From Paenibacillus sp. BIHB 4019 (GTDB taxonomy: Bacteria; Bacillota; Bacilli; Paenibacillales; Paenibacillaceae), in NCBI RefSeq assembly GCF_002741035.1, contig NZ_CP016808.1, forward strand, positions 2,120,001 to 2,184,000: DNA of 64,000 nt, in the 5' to 3' direction. Position numbers and translations under genes: made by a program. Positions 38,976 through 47,141 of this stretch are shown here, piece after piece; position 1 is the first letter of the stretch; every line of letters begins with the position of its first letter. The notes beneath the pieces were generated by a model, which worked only from the letters and a program-made list of their open reading frames with translations, was not told where the DNA came from and made no database searches.

Positions 38976-38992
38976 TGTGAAACATTTCACAA
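38975..38992. promoter_or_regulatory. Rex operator upstream of the DUF1641-ndh operon
   Basis: TTGTGAAACATTTCACAA is an 18-bp near-perfect palindrome matching the Rex consensus (TTGTGAAATATTTCACAA, one difference). Rex represses NADH-oxidising genes when NADH/NAD is low; Bacillus subtilis ndh is a Rex target. Confidence 0.9.
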
Positions 38993-39078
38993 TTTCAGGC
39001 TTTTTTCAGAGGCGGCTTGCAGTTGTAACGGCGTTTAACTAATCATGCAACAATCAACGCAAGGGAGGCATTTTTCGT

Positions 39079-39507
39079 ATGTCGGAAACATTAACAGAGC
39101 AAGAAGTACAGACGGGATCTGTACGTAGTGAACTGGACGTTCTGGAGCAATTGCTTAAACCGGAAATCCAAAGCTCGCTGAATCAGCTGGTAGAAAGCTT
39201 GCCTAAGCTTGCTGAAATGGTTACTTTGATGACCAAAGCTTATGATGTGGCAACAACTGTAGCGAATGACCAAGTGCTTATGGGCGACATGAAGCATGGT
39301 ATCGAGGAATTCGTTAAGCCAATTACGGACAAAGCCAAAGGCATTGCATCGGCTGCTGTAGAAGCTAATGATCGTGCACATGCAGAGCCTACGACAATCG
39401 GTCTGTTCGGCATTCTCAAAATGCTGAAAGATCCTCAGGTCCAACAAACATTGCGTTTCGCGCAATCGTTCTTGGATGTATTGGCAGAGCGCAACAAACA
39501 GCGTTAA
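39079..39507 (+). CDS. DUF1641 protein (YjlC-like), partner of NDH-2
   Basis: 142 residues with no membrane segment. An N-terminal helical stretch (LEQLLKPEIQSSLNQLVESLPKLAEMVTLMTKAYDVA) and the Gly/Leu-rich DUF1641 core TIGLFGILKMLKDPQVQQTLRFAQSFL. In Bacillus subtilis yjlC precedes ndh (yjlD) in a Rex-controlled operon; the same order and a Rex box occur here. Function unknown, but linkage suggests a role with the NADH dehydrogenase. AAGGGAGG precedes ATG 39079. Confidence 0.88.
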   Translation: MSETLTEQEVQTGSVRSELDVLEQLLKPEIQSSLNQLVESLPKLAEMVTLMTKAYDVATTVANDQVLMGDMKHGIEEFVKPITDKAKGIASAAVEANDRAHAEPTTIGLFGILKMLKDPQVQQTLRFAQSFLDVLAERNKQR

Positions 39508-39538
39508 GATCGGATCAGAATGAGAACGGAGGATCAGT

Positions 39539-40717
39539 ATGTCTAAGCATATTTTGATTTTGGGTGGCGGTTATGGCGGTTTGCTGAGCGCATTGACAAC
39601 TCGCAAATATATGTCTCCCGAGGAAGCAAGCATTACCGTTGTTAACCGTATTCCATCGCACCAAATCGTAACGGAATTGCATCGTCTGGCCGTTGGCGGC
39701 GTTCATGAGAACAACGTCGCTTTGCCGCTGACGAAGCTGTTCAAAGATAAATCCATCAATTTGGTTATCGACACAGTCGACAAAATTGATCCGGACCAGA
39801 AGCAAGTTCACCTTTCCAGCGGTGCAAAAACTTCCTACGATACGCTTGTTATCGCTCTTGGCGGCGAAACAGCATTTTTCGGCATCCCAGGCCTTGAAGA
39901 GAACAGCCTGACGCTGAAATCGGTTGAGGAAGCAAACTGCGTGAGCGCGCACATTCAAGAGCGTCTTGCTGCATATGCAAAATCCAAAGACAAAGCTGAC
40001 GCAACGATCGTTGTTGGCGGCGGCGGCCTGACTGGTATTGAGCTGATCGGTGAAATTGCCGACATGCTGCCAAAATGGTGTGAGCAGTACGGCGTTAACA
40101 TCAGCGAAGTATCGGTATACAACGTTGAAGCAGGCCCGTCGATTCTGGCTGGTTTCCCTGTGGAGCTTGTTGACCGTGCGAAAGCAAGCCTTGAAAAACG
40201 CGGCGTTCAATTGCTGATGGGTATTGCGGTTACAGAAGTAAAAGGCAACCAAGTTATTTTGAAAGACGGTCAAACGCTTGTGGCTAACACATTCGTATGG
40301 ACTGGCGGCGTTACAGGCAACCCTGTTGTAGCAAACTGCGGTATTGAAGTAAACCGTGGACGCGCTACAGTCAATGAGTTCCTGCAATCGACTTCGCACC
40401 CTGAAGTTTACTTGGCTGGCGACAACGCAGTTGTATTTAGCCCAGACGGCCGTCCATATCCGCCAAGTGCACAAATCGCATGGCAAATGGGCGAAGCAAT
40501 CGGCTACAACCTGTTCGCGCAATCCAAAGGCTTGCCGCAAAAATCGTTTACATTCGTTAACTCCGGCGTTCTTGCGAGCCTTGGCCGCAAAGATGCAATC
40601 GGAACCGTTGGCGCAAGCCAGCTTCGTCTGAGAGGCACTACAGCTTCCCTGATGAAAGAAGCAAGTAACGTTCGTTACCTGTCGCATGTTAACGGCTTGT
40701 TCTCGCTTGTTTACTAA
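39539..40717 (+). CDS. ndh: Type II NADH dehydrogenase (NAD(P)/FAD oxidoreductase)
   Basis: 392 residues, full length for NDH-2. The FAD Rossmann motif HILILGGGYGGLLSAL is at the N-terminus and the NADH-binding motif ATIVVGGGGLTGIELIGEIADML near residue 160. EVYLAGDNAV closes the FAD site. It passes electrons from NADH to menaquinone without pumping protons, as a peripheral membrane protein. It lies 31 bp after the DUF1641 gene. The Rex box upstream implies NADH-responsive control. Confidence 0.92.
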   Translation: MSKHILILGGGYGGLLSALTTRKYMSPEEASITVVNRIPSHQIVTELHRLAVGGVHENNVALPLTKLFKDKSINLVIDTVDKIDPDQKQVHLSSGAKTSYDTLVIALGGETAFFGIPGLEENSLTLKSVEEANCVSAHIQERLAAYAKSKDKADATIVVGGGGLTGIELIGEIADMLPKWCEQYGVNISEVSVYNVEAGPSILAGFPVELVDRAKASLEKRGVQLLMGIAVTEVKGNQVILKDGQTLVANTFVWTGGVTGNPVVANCGIEVNRGRATVNEFLQSTSHPEVYLAGDNAVVFSPDGRPYPPSAQIAWQMGEAIGYNLFAQSKGLPQKSFTFVNSGVLASLGRKDAIGTVGASQLRLRGTTASLMKEASNVRYLSHVNGLFSLVY

Positions 40718-40740
40718 TTAATGAATTAATAACCATAATA

Positions 40741-40788
40741 AGTCCTCGTTTAAACGGCAGCAGCTGTTTGGGCGAGGACTTTATTTTG
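40741..40788 (+). terminator. Intrinsic terminator after ndh
   Basis: AGTCCTCG/CGAGGACT outer stem with an inner partly paired arm (AAACGGCAG, CAGCTGTTT), then TTATTTTG. Confidence 0.85.
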
Positions 40789-40832
40789 TTCCCTTGAAGA
40801 TGGTACGATAAGGAGAAAGGGGGACAACGGGT

Positions 40833-41177
40833 ATGGAGCATTATGTTGAATTTTGCCTCGGCAAGAAGGGCGCTTATGAAGATTATCCTTTCGGACCGGA
40901 AGCGCTGGTTATGAAGGTTGAGGGAAAGATGTTTGCTTTGATTTCTGACGACCGGAAATCGATATCGCTCAAATGCGACCCTGTCATTGCTGAAAATTTA
41001 CGCGAGCAGCATGCGGCGGTCATCCCTGGCTACCATATGAACAAGAAGCACTGGAATACGGTGCTGCTCGATGGCAGCTTGGAGCAAGACGAGGTCGAGA
41101 GCATGATCACCCATTCCTATGAGCTGGTTGTAAAGTCGCTTCCGAAGGCGGTACGCGAGAGCTTGAGCGGCAGTTAA
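40833..41177 (+). CDS. MmcQ/YjbR family protein
   Basis: 114 residues: EFCLGKKGAYEDYPFGPEALVMKVEGKMFALI at the N-terminus, then LKCDPVIAENLREQH, PGYHMNKKHWNTVLLDG and a helical C-terminus. This is the MmcQ/YjbR double-wing fold, thought to bind DNA from its structure (CyaY-like), with function unproven. It has its own ribosome-binding site (AGAAAGGGGG). A long leader region with a terminator follows. Confidence 0.87.
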   Translation: MEHYVEFCLGKKGAYEDYPFGPEALVMKVEGKMFALISDDRKSISLKCDPVIAENLREQHAAVIPGYHMNKKHWNTVLLDGSLEQDEVESMITHSYELVVKSLPKAVRESLSGS

Positions 41178-41213
41178 TGGGCGGAAAGTATGGTCTTTGA
41201 GGCTCATTTTAGG

Positions 41214-41363
41214 TATAATAAAAGTATTGAGCGTTTAATTGAATAAAAAGCTGTTTTTCGGAGGAGTCTGTCAACAACGGGATTTCTCTGTCTGCTTGTA
41301 AAGAGCCCGTATATATGCGGGCTCTTTTTTATGTTTTTTGCTGCAAATAAGGAGGAAAATAAA
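41214..41363 (+). promoter_or_regulatory. Structured leader with attenuator before the CPA2 antiporter
   Basis: A perfect TATAAT lies at 41214-41219 with a weak -35. About 80 bp later there is a strong intrinsic terminator (41301-41330, stem AAGAGCCCG/CGGGCTCTT, then Ts). The antiporter start codon lies only 33 bp further, leaving no room for another promoter. The upstream segment CGGGATTTCTCT (41278-41289) can pair with AGAG-CCCG of the terminator's left arm, a plausible antiterminator. No known riboswitch was recognised. Confidence 0.5.
41301..41330 (+). terminator. Intrinsic terminator within the antiporter leader
   Basis: Nine-bp perfect stem AAGAGCCCG/CGGGCTCTT, 8-base loop, T run. It could serve the MmcQ/YjbR gene, conditional antiporter expression, or both. 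Confidence 0.88.
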
Positions 41364-42512
41364 ATGGAATTTATTTTAACGTTAATGCTAATTATCGCGG
41401 TGTCCAAAATAGCAGGGGCACTCTCCGTCAAGGCCGGCCAGCCTGCTGTACTCGGAAAGCTGCTTGCAGGCATAGTCGTGGGTCCCGCCTTGCTTGGGTG
41501 GGTAAACAATAGCGACTGGCTGGCTCATTTCTCAGAAATCGGCGTGCTGCTGCTCATGTTTATCGCAGGGCTTGAGACGGATTTGGAGCAGCTGCGTAAA
41601 GACTGGAAAGCGTCATTTTCAGTGGCGCTAGGGGGCATTATTTTGCCATTCGCCGGAGGATATGGGGCTGCTGTTTTGTTCGGCTTATCCTCCGCGCAGG
41701 CGATTTTTCTAGGGCTGCTGCTCTCCGCCACCTCGGTCAGCATATCGGTGCAAACGTTGAAGGAAATGAACAAGCTGAGCTCTAGAGAAGGCACGACGAT
41801 ACTCGGAGCGGCGGTTGTAGATGACGTGGTAGTCGTTGTTTTGCTGGCTGTGGTCATGAGCTTGCTTGGATCAGGAGGAGATGTCTCGATTCCGCTGCTG
41901 CTCGGGAAAAAAGTGCTGTTCTTTGCTGTTATTATTGCCGCGAGCTGGTGGCTGGTGCCGATCGTCATGAAGCGGCTGGCCCGCTTCCCGGTTACAGAGG
42001 CAGCGATAAGCGCTGCGCTGGTTATCTGCTTCGGCTTCGCTTATTTCGCAGACGCTATGGGCGTTGCTGGCATTATCGGAGCATTCGCTGCGGGGATTGC
42101 GATTGGGCAAACGCCGCTTCGCCATACGGTTGAAACGAAGATCGAGCCGATCGCCTATTCGCTATTTGTACCTGTTTTTTTCATCAGCATTGGGCTTAAC
42201 GTTACTTTTGCGGGAATCGGCGAGCAAATAGGGTTTATCGCTCTATTATCCGTTGTTGCGATACTGACGAAGCTGTTCGGCGCCGCAGCCGGAGCAAGAC
42301 TCACAGGCTTCAATATGCGCTCGTCCATAGGAATTGGGGCAGGAATGATATCAAGAGGCGAGGTAGCGCTCATTATCGCCGCTTCCGGCTTGCAGTCGGC
42401 GCTGCTGCCGCAGGCTTATTTTACCCCGGTCGTACTCGTTATTATGGTGACAACGTTAGTCACGCCGCCGCTCATGAAGCAGCTGTTCAAGCGGGAGCAG
42501 CCAGCTAACTAA
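41364..42512 (+). CDS. Cation:proton antiporter, CPA2 (Kef/NapA) family
   Basis: 382 residues from ATG 41364, with AAGGAGG eight bases upstream; an earlier ATG at 41331 lies next to the terminator. Eleven to thirteen membrane segments. Family motifs: LGKLLAGIVVGPALLG, LLMFIAGLETDLEQL, LLSATSVSISVQTL and GAAVVDDVVVVVLLAV with the ion-binding Asp pair, FVPVFFISIGLNV, and IGAGMISRGEVALIIA. No regulatory RCK domain, so it is a short antiporter. It exchanges sodium or potassium for protons. A small membrane protein gene follows after 22 bp. Confidence 0.92.
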   Translation: MEFILTLMLIIAVSKIAGALSVKAGQPAVLGKLLAGIVVGPALLGWVNNSDWLAHFSEIGVLLLMFIAGLETDLEQLRKDWKASFSVALGGIILPFAGGYGAAVLFGLSSAQAIFLGLLLSATSVSISVQTLKEMNKLSSREGTTILGAAVVDDVVVVVLLAVVMSLLGSGGDVSIPLLLGKKVLFFAVIIAASWWLVPIVMKRLARFPVTEAAISAALVICFGFAYFADAMGVAGIIGAFAAGIAIGQTPLRHTVETKIEPIAYSLFVPVFFISIGLNVTFAGIGEQIGFIALLSVVAILTKLFGAAAGARLTGFNMRSSIGIGAGMISRGEVALIIAASGLQSALLPQAYFTPVVLVIMVTTLVTPPLMKQLFKREQPAN

Positions 42513-42534
42513 TGCTATTGAGAAGGAGCCGGTT

Positions 42535-42930
42535 ATGGGGAAATTGCAAAAAGAATTTATCGTCAATGTCAGCGCAGTGTCCTTTATTTTAAGCGCGATT
42601 TACAGCTTTGTATGGATCAAAGCGGATTATTATTTTTTATCTCATGATACGGACATCAATGGGGATTTCGGTTTTGCTGTGTTCTTTATATTTTTTGCTA
42701 GTTTATACGTCATACATGTTCTTATGTGTGCGTTCCATTATGCTGCATTTCGTATAGGCCGTACTAAGGCAAGAGCAGCCATAAAGTTTGTGGTGTTTAA
42801 CAGCGCAGGTGTCCTTTTAATCGGGGGGATTTGCTATTTAACGGGCAGCGCTGTTCCGCTTTCGCTTGTCTGCTCGCTCGTTGTATTCTCCATCATTTCA
42901 GGGTTTCATCGTACATGGTCTCCGTCATGA
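42535..42930 (+). CDS. Hypothetical small membrane protein downstream of the antiporter
   Basis: 131 residues, not recognised as a known family. Four predicted membrane segments (about residues 12-30, 45-70, 82-102, 107-125) separated by short loops; an acidic loop (SHDTDINGDFG) lies between the first two. GAAGGAG precedes ATG 42535. It is translated 22 bp after the antiporter, so it is probably in the same transcript and could be an accessory subunit; this is an inference from position only. Confidence 0.65.
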   Translation: MGKLQKEFIVNVSAVSFILSAIYSFVWIKADYYFLSHDTDINGDFGFAVFFIFFASLYVIHVLMCAFHYAAFRIGRTKARAAIKFVVFNSAGVLLIGGICYLTGSAVPLSLVCSLVVFSIISGFHRTWSPS

Positions 42931-42951
42931 GGCAGGGGGACCAAACATTCG

Positions 42952-42995
42952 AAAAAACGGGGCGCTTCTCATTTAAGAGATGCACCCCGTTTTTA
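42952..42995. terminator. Bidirectional terminator
   Basis: AAAACGGGG(C/T)GC arms around a partly paired loop (CTTCTCATTTAAGAGA), A-rich left and T-rich right, between convergent genes. Confidence 0.88.
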
Positions 42996-43006
42996 TTTTA
43001 TTTGCC

Positions 43007-44329
43007 TTAGGCCGTTGTCTCGACCTGAGCTTCTATTTCATCCGTTTCAATGATCAGCTCAACCTTCTTAATGCGGTGTTTGCCGATCTCGCGAATAATA
43101 AATCGCATATTATGATGATGAAGTTCTTTGCCGATGCGCGGATCTTGAATTTCGCTGTACAGCCAGCCGCCGACCGTATCGACTTCCTCATGCTCCAGGT
43201 TGACCCCTGTAAGCTCGCTCAATTCGTCGAGTGATACTTTGCCGTCAAGCAGGTAGCAGTTGTCAGCAAGCTTCTCAATGTCCTTGCGCTCGTCAGCATC
43301 AAATTCATCACGAATTTCGCCAACAATTTCTTCTAGAATATCTTCAATCGTAATGAGGCCTGACGTTCCGCCGTATTCATCCATCAAAATGGCGATATGC
43401 ACTTGCTCCTGCTGCATGCGCTTGAGCAGCGTTTTGACAGGCAGCACTTCGGAAACCGTAAGTACAGGATGGATCAGCTTTTTGAAATCAAACTCTTTAT
43501 TATGATGAAATTGCAAAAACATTTGCTTCGTATTGATCATACCGATAATGTTGTCTTTGCTGTCTTGTGCGACAGGAAAGCGTGTATATTGTTCTTTATG
43601 AATGATTTCCATGTTCTCAACTAACGATTTATTGGAATACAGGCAGATCATATCGGTGCGGGGCACCATAATCTCCTTCGCGAGCATTTCGTCAAAGGCG
43701 AAAATGCGGCTCACGTAGCCATACTCCGTGTTGTTGATTTTGCCGCTTTGGTAGCTGTCATTCAGAATAATCTGAATTTCTTCTTCGCTATGAGCGTCTT
43801 CATGCTCTTTCACCGGCTTTAGTCCGAACAGGCGCACAAGCGCATTTGCAGAACCGTTCAATACCCAGATGAAAGGATACATAATTTTGTGGAACCAGAT
43901 GATTGGCTTTGCTACAGTAAAGCTGATAAATTCCGCTTTTTGAATCGCCCACGTCTTCGGAGCAAGCTCACCAATAACGACGTGCAGAAAGGTTACGGAA
44001 GCAAAAGCGATAATAAAGGACAATACGTGACTGACTTCACTACTTATACTAAGCTGTTGAAAAAGAGGGAACAGGATTTTCTCCACTGTCGGTTCACCTA
44101 GCCAACCTAACCCGAGCGCTGTAATGGTAATACCAAGCTGACAGGCCGACAGATAACCATCCAAATTGCTTGTAACCTGTTGTACGGCAAGAGCGTTTTT
44201 CTTGCCTTCAAGCACTAATTGATCGACCCGGCTTGCCCGGAGCCTGATAACAGCAAATTCCGTTGCCACGAAAAAGGCAGTCATCACAATTAATAATGCA
44301 ATCAATAACAGATTAAGTCCTATACCCAT
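43007..44329 (-). CDS. Hemolysin-family CNNM/CorC transporter
   Basis: 440 residues. Domains: DUF21/CNNM membrane domain (about 1-200, four segments, TAFFVATEFAVIRLRASRVDQL and LGWLGEPTVE), a CBS pair (about 215-335, with YTRFPVAQDSKDNIIGMI and MDEYGGTSGLITIEDILEEIVGEI), and the C-terminal CorC_HlyC domain. Bacterial relatives (MpfA, YhdP) act in magnesium efflux or homeostasis. Hemolysin is a historic name. The ribosome-binding site before ATG 44329 is weak. Monocistronic. Confidence 0.92.
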   Translation of the reverse strand: MGIGLNLLLIALLIVMTAFFVATEFAVIRLRASRVDQLVLEGKKNALAVQQVTSNLDGYLSACQLGITITALGLGWLGEPTVEKILFPLFQQLSISSEVSHVLSFIIAFASVTFLHVVIGELAPKTWAIQKAEFISFTVAKPIIWFHKIMYPFIWVLNGSANALVRLFGLKPVKEHEDAHSEEEIQIILNDSYQSGKINNTEYGYVSRIFAFDEMLAKEIMVPRTDMICLYSNKSLVENMEIIHKEQYTRFPVAQDSKDNIIGMINTKQMFLQFHHNKEFDFKKLIHPVLTVSEVLPVKTLLKRMQQEQVHIAILMDEYGGTSGLITIEDILEEIVGEIRDEFDADERKDIEKLADNCYLLDGKVSLDELSELTGVNLEHEEVDTVGGWLYSEIQDPRIGKELHHHNMRFIIREIGKHRIKKVELIIETDEIEAQVETTA

Positions 44330-44495
44330 GTCTACTTTTCACTATCCTTTTTAAATGAATTTTAAGTTCTTATGAACTAATATACCGAACTCAAGGGTCA
44401 ATATGCAATCTCGCCATTCGTTGTTAGCAGGCCATATGAGGCAAATTACAGGCAAAAATGCGAAAAATGTTGATATTATTGGCTATTATCTCATC

Positions 44496-44524
44496 TTTAC
44501 ATTCCTATATCGCGGGCGTATGAT
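44496..44524 (+). promoter_or_regulatory. Sigma-A promoter for the DUF1836 gene
   Basis: TTTACA (44496-44501), 17-bp spacer, TATGAT (44519-44524), 50 bp before the start codon. Confidence 0.65.
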
Positions 44525-44573
44525 AAGTTCATTCGAACTTGAAATGGTTCAGTACAAGTAGGAGGAAAGCGAT

Positions 44574-45341
44574 ATGGAGTCATTCACGCTTACTCGAAAA
44601 GAAATGGCTTGCCTGCTGATGGCGCTGGATGGACAGGATGGACATCGTCCTTTGCAGGTGCTGCAGGATGCCTGGAAGAAGACGCACCGCAATGCATTGG
44701 AAGCTGGAGCTTCCCTGCCGGCCTTCTTATCCACGGCCCTTCCCCCCATTCTGGAGAAGATGATAAAAGGCAATGAGGTGAGAGGCTTCTCACTGCAGGA
44801 AATCGCTACGCTCGGCCATATGGTGGAGTATTCCAACATGTCTATTACCTCTATGCAGAATTGGGTGAAGCGCGATTTCAAAGCGTATTTTAATTGTCCA
44901 AAAATGGGCAAAAAGTATTCCCTGAATCAAGCGGCGCTGTTGTTCGTCATTGATGATTTGAAGTCGAATCTTGATTTTGAGTCGATTCGCAAGCTGCTTG
45001 AGATTTTATTCATCAAGCCGGAGGATGAATCGGCCGATCTGATCGGCCCGCTTGAGCTATATGCGTCTTACTCGGCCATGTTTGAAGAGCTGGATGCGAA
45101 TAATGACCAGCTTCTAGATACCTTCGGCCATGTGAAGGGCGGCAGCAAGCAGGATGCATTGACGGAAAATGCGATTAGAGCATCGGCGGACCGTTTTGCC
45201 CAGAAGCTGCCGGATTTGACGAATGACCAGTCGGAGGCGCTCCGCAATATTTTGTTCATTGCGGCGATTTCGATCCAAACGGCGTATTTCCACTCGCTGG
45301 CTCGCCGGTATTTGAATGCTACCCTGTTTCTGCATCGGTAA
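44574..45341 (+). CDS. DUF1836 domain protein, probable HTH regulator
   Basis: 255 residues. The DUF1836 region (about 55-180) contains a MerR-like helix-turn-helix: SLQEIATLGHMVEYSNMSITSMQNWVKRDF, then LNQAALLFVIDDLKSNLDFESIRKLLEIL. The C-terminal part is helical and may dimerise. Function unknown, but the fold suggests DNA binding. AGGAGG precedes ATG 44574. It stands alone between divergent CNNM and convergent DUF4870 genes. Confidence 0.85.
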   Translation: MESFTLTRKEMACLLMALDGQDGHRPLQVLQDAWKKTHRNALEAGASLPAFLSTALPPILEKMIKGNEVRGFSLQEIATLGHMVEYSNMSITSMQNWVKRDFKAYFNCPKMGKKYSLNQAALLFVIDDLKSNLDFESIRKLLEILFIKPEDESADLIGPLELYASYSAMFEELDANNDQLLDTFGHVKGGSKQDALTENAIRASADRFAQKLPDLTNDQSEALRNILFIAAISIQTAYFHSLARRYLNATLFLHR

Positions 45342-45424
45342 TGATGCGGCAGGGGACCTGTCCGATTAGGCTGGCTGCGCAAGTGTGCGTTAGGCGGGTA
45401 GGCAGCTGTAAGCAGCAGGTAAGC

Positions 45425-45466
45425 AATAAGGCTCCTATCCTTGAGCGGATGGGAGCCTTATTTTTA
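45425..45466. terminator. Bidirectional terminator
   Basis: AATAAGGCTCC/GGAGCCTTATT outer stem with inner ATCC/GGAT, T-rich on the right and A-rich on the left. Confidence 0.88.
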
Positions 45467-45472
45467 AACAGC

Positions 45473-45826
45473 TTATTTGAATTGTGCAGCTTGCTTCTCG
45501 GCGATATCGCCAACGTAAGGCAACTTGAATTGCTTGCCTTGATAAGCTTGAAGCATGAGGACGATCCAAAGGACGAAGGTGAGAATGCTAATCAGGGCGC
45601 TAATTAGTGTGCCGATAATCGGAATAATGTTTATGACCAATGAAACGACTCCCAAGCCAGCAAACGTAATGATCGATTGCATCGCGTGAAATTTCACATA
45701 CCGGCTGTTTTTCTCCAATACAAGGAAGATGATTCCAGAGATAAAGCCCAGAACATAACAAAGCAGCGCTGCGACCTTAGGATCGAGCCCAGTTGAGGAT
45801 TGATCAGGTTGATTAAATTGTTGCAT
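45473..45826 (-). CDS. DUF4870 membrane protein (Tic20-like)
   Basis: 117 residues. A polar Gln-rich N-terminus, then three or four membrane segments with LDPKVAALLCYVLGFISGIIFLVLEKNSRYVKFHAMQS, the DUF4870 signature (RFHAxQS-like), and a C-terminus KLPYVGDIAEKQA. Function unknown. Monocistronic. Confidence 0.88.
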   Translation of the reverse strand: MQQFNQPDQSSTGLDPKVAALLCYVLGFISGIIFLVLEKNSRYVKFHAMQSIITFAGLGVVSLVINIIPIIGTLISALISILTFVLWIVLMLQAYQGKQFKLPYVGDIAEKQAAQFK

Positions 45827-46037
45827 TTGAGTAGGTCATCCTTTCTGATTCTAAAAATGAATGTGCGTTACACTATATTCTTCCTTGCTTGCTATTATTC
45901 CTGCCAAAACTCGCTAGAATACATCATTTGGTAGCAAAGTCTTGTAAAAGTTTTGTAACCTATGCCTTAGTGTTGTCGTTTATGATGGTGAGTGTGCTTC
46001 TTAAGCACTATAATCTTACTAGTTAGGAGTTAGAGCA

Positions 46038-47087
46038 ATGTCAAAATGGACAAAAAAGAAGAAGTGGATATATACGCTCTGCGCAGCGGTGCTTGTGCTT
46101 GGAACGGCGGGCTATTTCAATCGTGGAGCGCTTGCTATGCTGGGCTTCAACTGGTTTCTCTCCGATCAGGTAGCTACGCAGCTGGAGCAAACCTATAAAC
46201 CAATAGAAGGCCGCGAACCTATTCAGGTCGGCAATATGAATACGAACCCGTTCGCCCTTATGCTGCTCGGCGTTGACCAGCGCGGCAAGGAGACGGGAAG
46301 ATCGGATACGATGATTTATACGGTCATACGTCCGAAGGATGGCGCTATTCTCATGGTGTCTATCCCGCGTGATACGTATACGGAAATTGTGGGTAAAAAC
46401 AAAGAGGACAAAATTACGCATGCGTACGCATTTGGTGGAGCCAAGATGGCGATAGAGACGGTCGAAAATCTATTTAACCAGCCTATCAACTATTATGCTG
46501 CTATTAATTTTCAAGGGTTCAGAGATGTTATTGATGCAATGGGAGGGATTTCCCTGCCGATTGCAGAAGATATAGTAAATAAAGATCCCGATCACGAAAA
46601 GTTTGTCGTGAAAGGCGGTCAGGATGTATATAATGGCAATGATGCGCTGAATTATGTTCGTTACCGTGAAGATGCCGGAGGCGATATGAGCCGTACGGGA
46701 AGACATCAAATTTTTCTGAACCAGTTGCTGGATAAAGTATCTGAGGTCGGCCAATGGAGCAAAATTCCTGACCTGATTGACATTATGGGCGAAAATTTCA
46801 GTACGGACATCCAGCCTGACCAGATGATCAAGCTGGCCCAGCAGCTGCTGCAGCAGGATAACCGCACGATATACAGCCATACGCTGAAAGGCGAGGGACA
46901 CAGGCTGACGAACGGCGGCGCATGGTATTATTTTGCGGATAAAGACGATTTGTCCAAGACGCAGGCGATGATTGGCAGCTGGCTGAACCCCGATACGGCA
47001 AAGCAGGATTTAATTATGCCGGATGAGTACGCTTCGAAAGTGCAGAAGCCGGTTGGCTCATTGTCCAGCGCAAGCGACGCTGAGTAG
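46038..47087 (+). CDS. LCP family (LytR-CpsA-Psr) cell-wall ligase
   Basis: 349 residues. One N-terminal membrane anchor (about 12-30) after a Lys-rich start, then the extracellular LCP domain: FALMLLGVDQRGKETGRSDTMIY, MVSIPRDTYTEIVG, YYAAINFQGFRDVIDAMGGI and NYVRYREDAGGDMSRTGRHQ, with the conserved Arg and Asp residues that bind polyprenyl phosphate. LCP enzymes attach teichoic acids or other polymers to peptidoglycan. A perfect TATAAT (46009-46014) preceded by the palindrome GTGCTT-CTT-AAGCAC lies just upstream. Confidence 0.92.
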   Translation: MSKWTKKKKWIYTLCAAVLVLGTAGYFNRGALAMLGFNWFLSDQVATQLEQTYKPIEGREPIQVGNMNTNPFALMLLGVDQRGKETGRSDTMIYTVIRPKDGAILMVSIPRDTYTEIVGKNKEDKITHAYAFGGAKMAIETVENLFNQPINYYAAINFQGFRDVIDAMGGISLPIAEDIVNKDPDHEKFVVKGGQDVYNGNDALNYVRYREDAGGDMSRTGRHQIFLNQLLDKVSEVGQWSKIPDLIDIMGENFSTDIQPDQMIKLAQQLLQQDNRTIYSHTLKGEGHRLTNGGAWYYFADKDDLSKTQAMIGSWLNPDTAKQDLIMPDEYASKVQKPVGSLSSASDAE

Positions 47088-47141
47088 ACTGCAGGCAGTC
47101 TCATGGCGGTAAGCGAAGGAAGAAATGGAGTTGAGTGACGG

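Noticed and set aside
39515..40687. Long minus-strand open frame (390 residues) opposite ndh
   Set aside because: Lies fully antisense to a well-supported NDH-2 gene; sequence is Cys/Phe/Asn-rich with no family pattern, a shadow of biased codon use.
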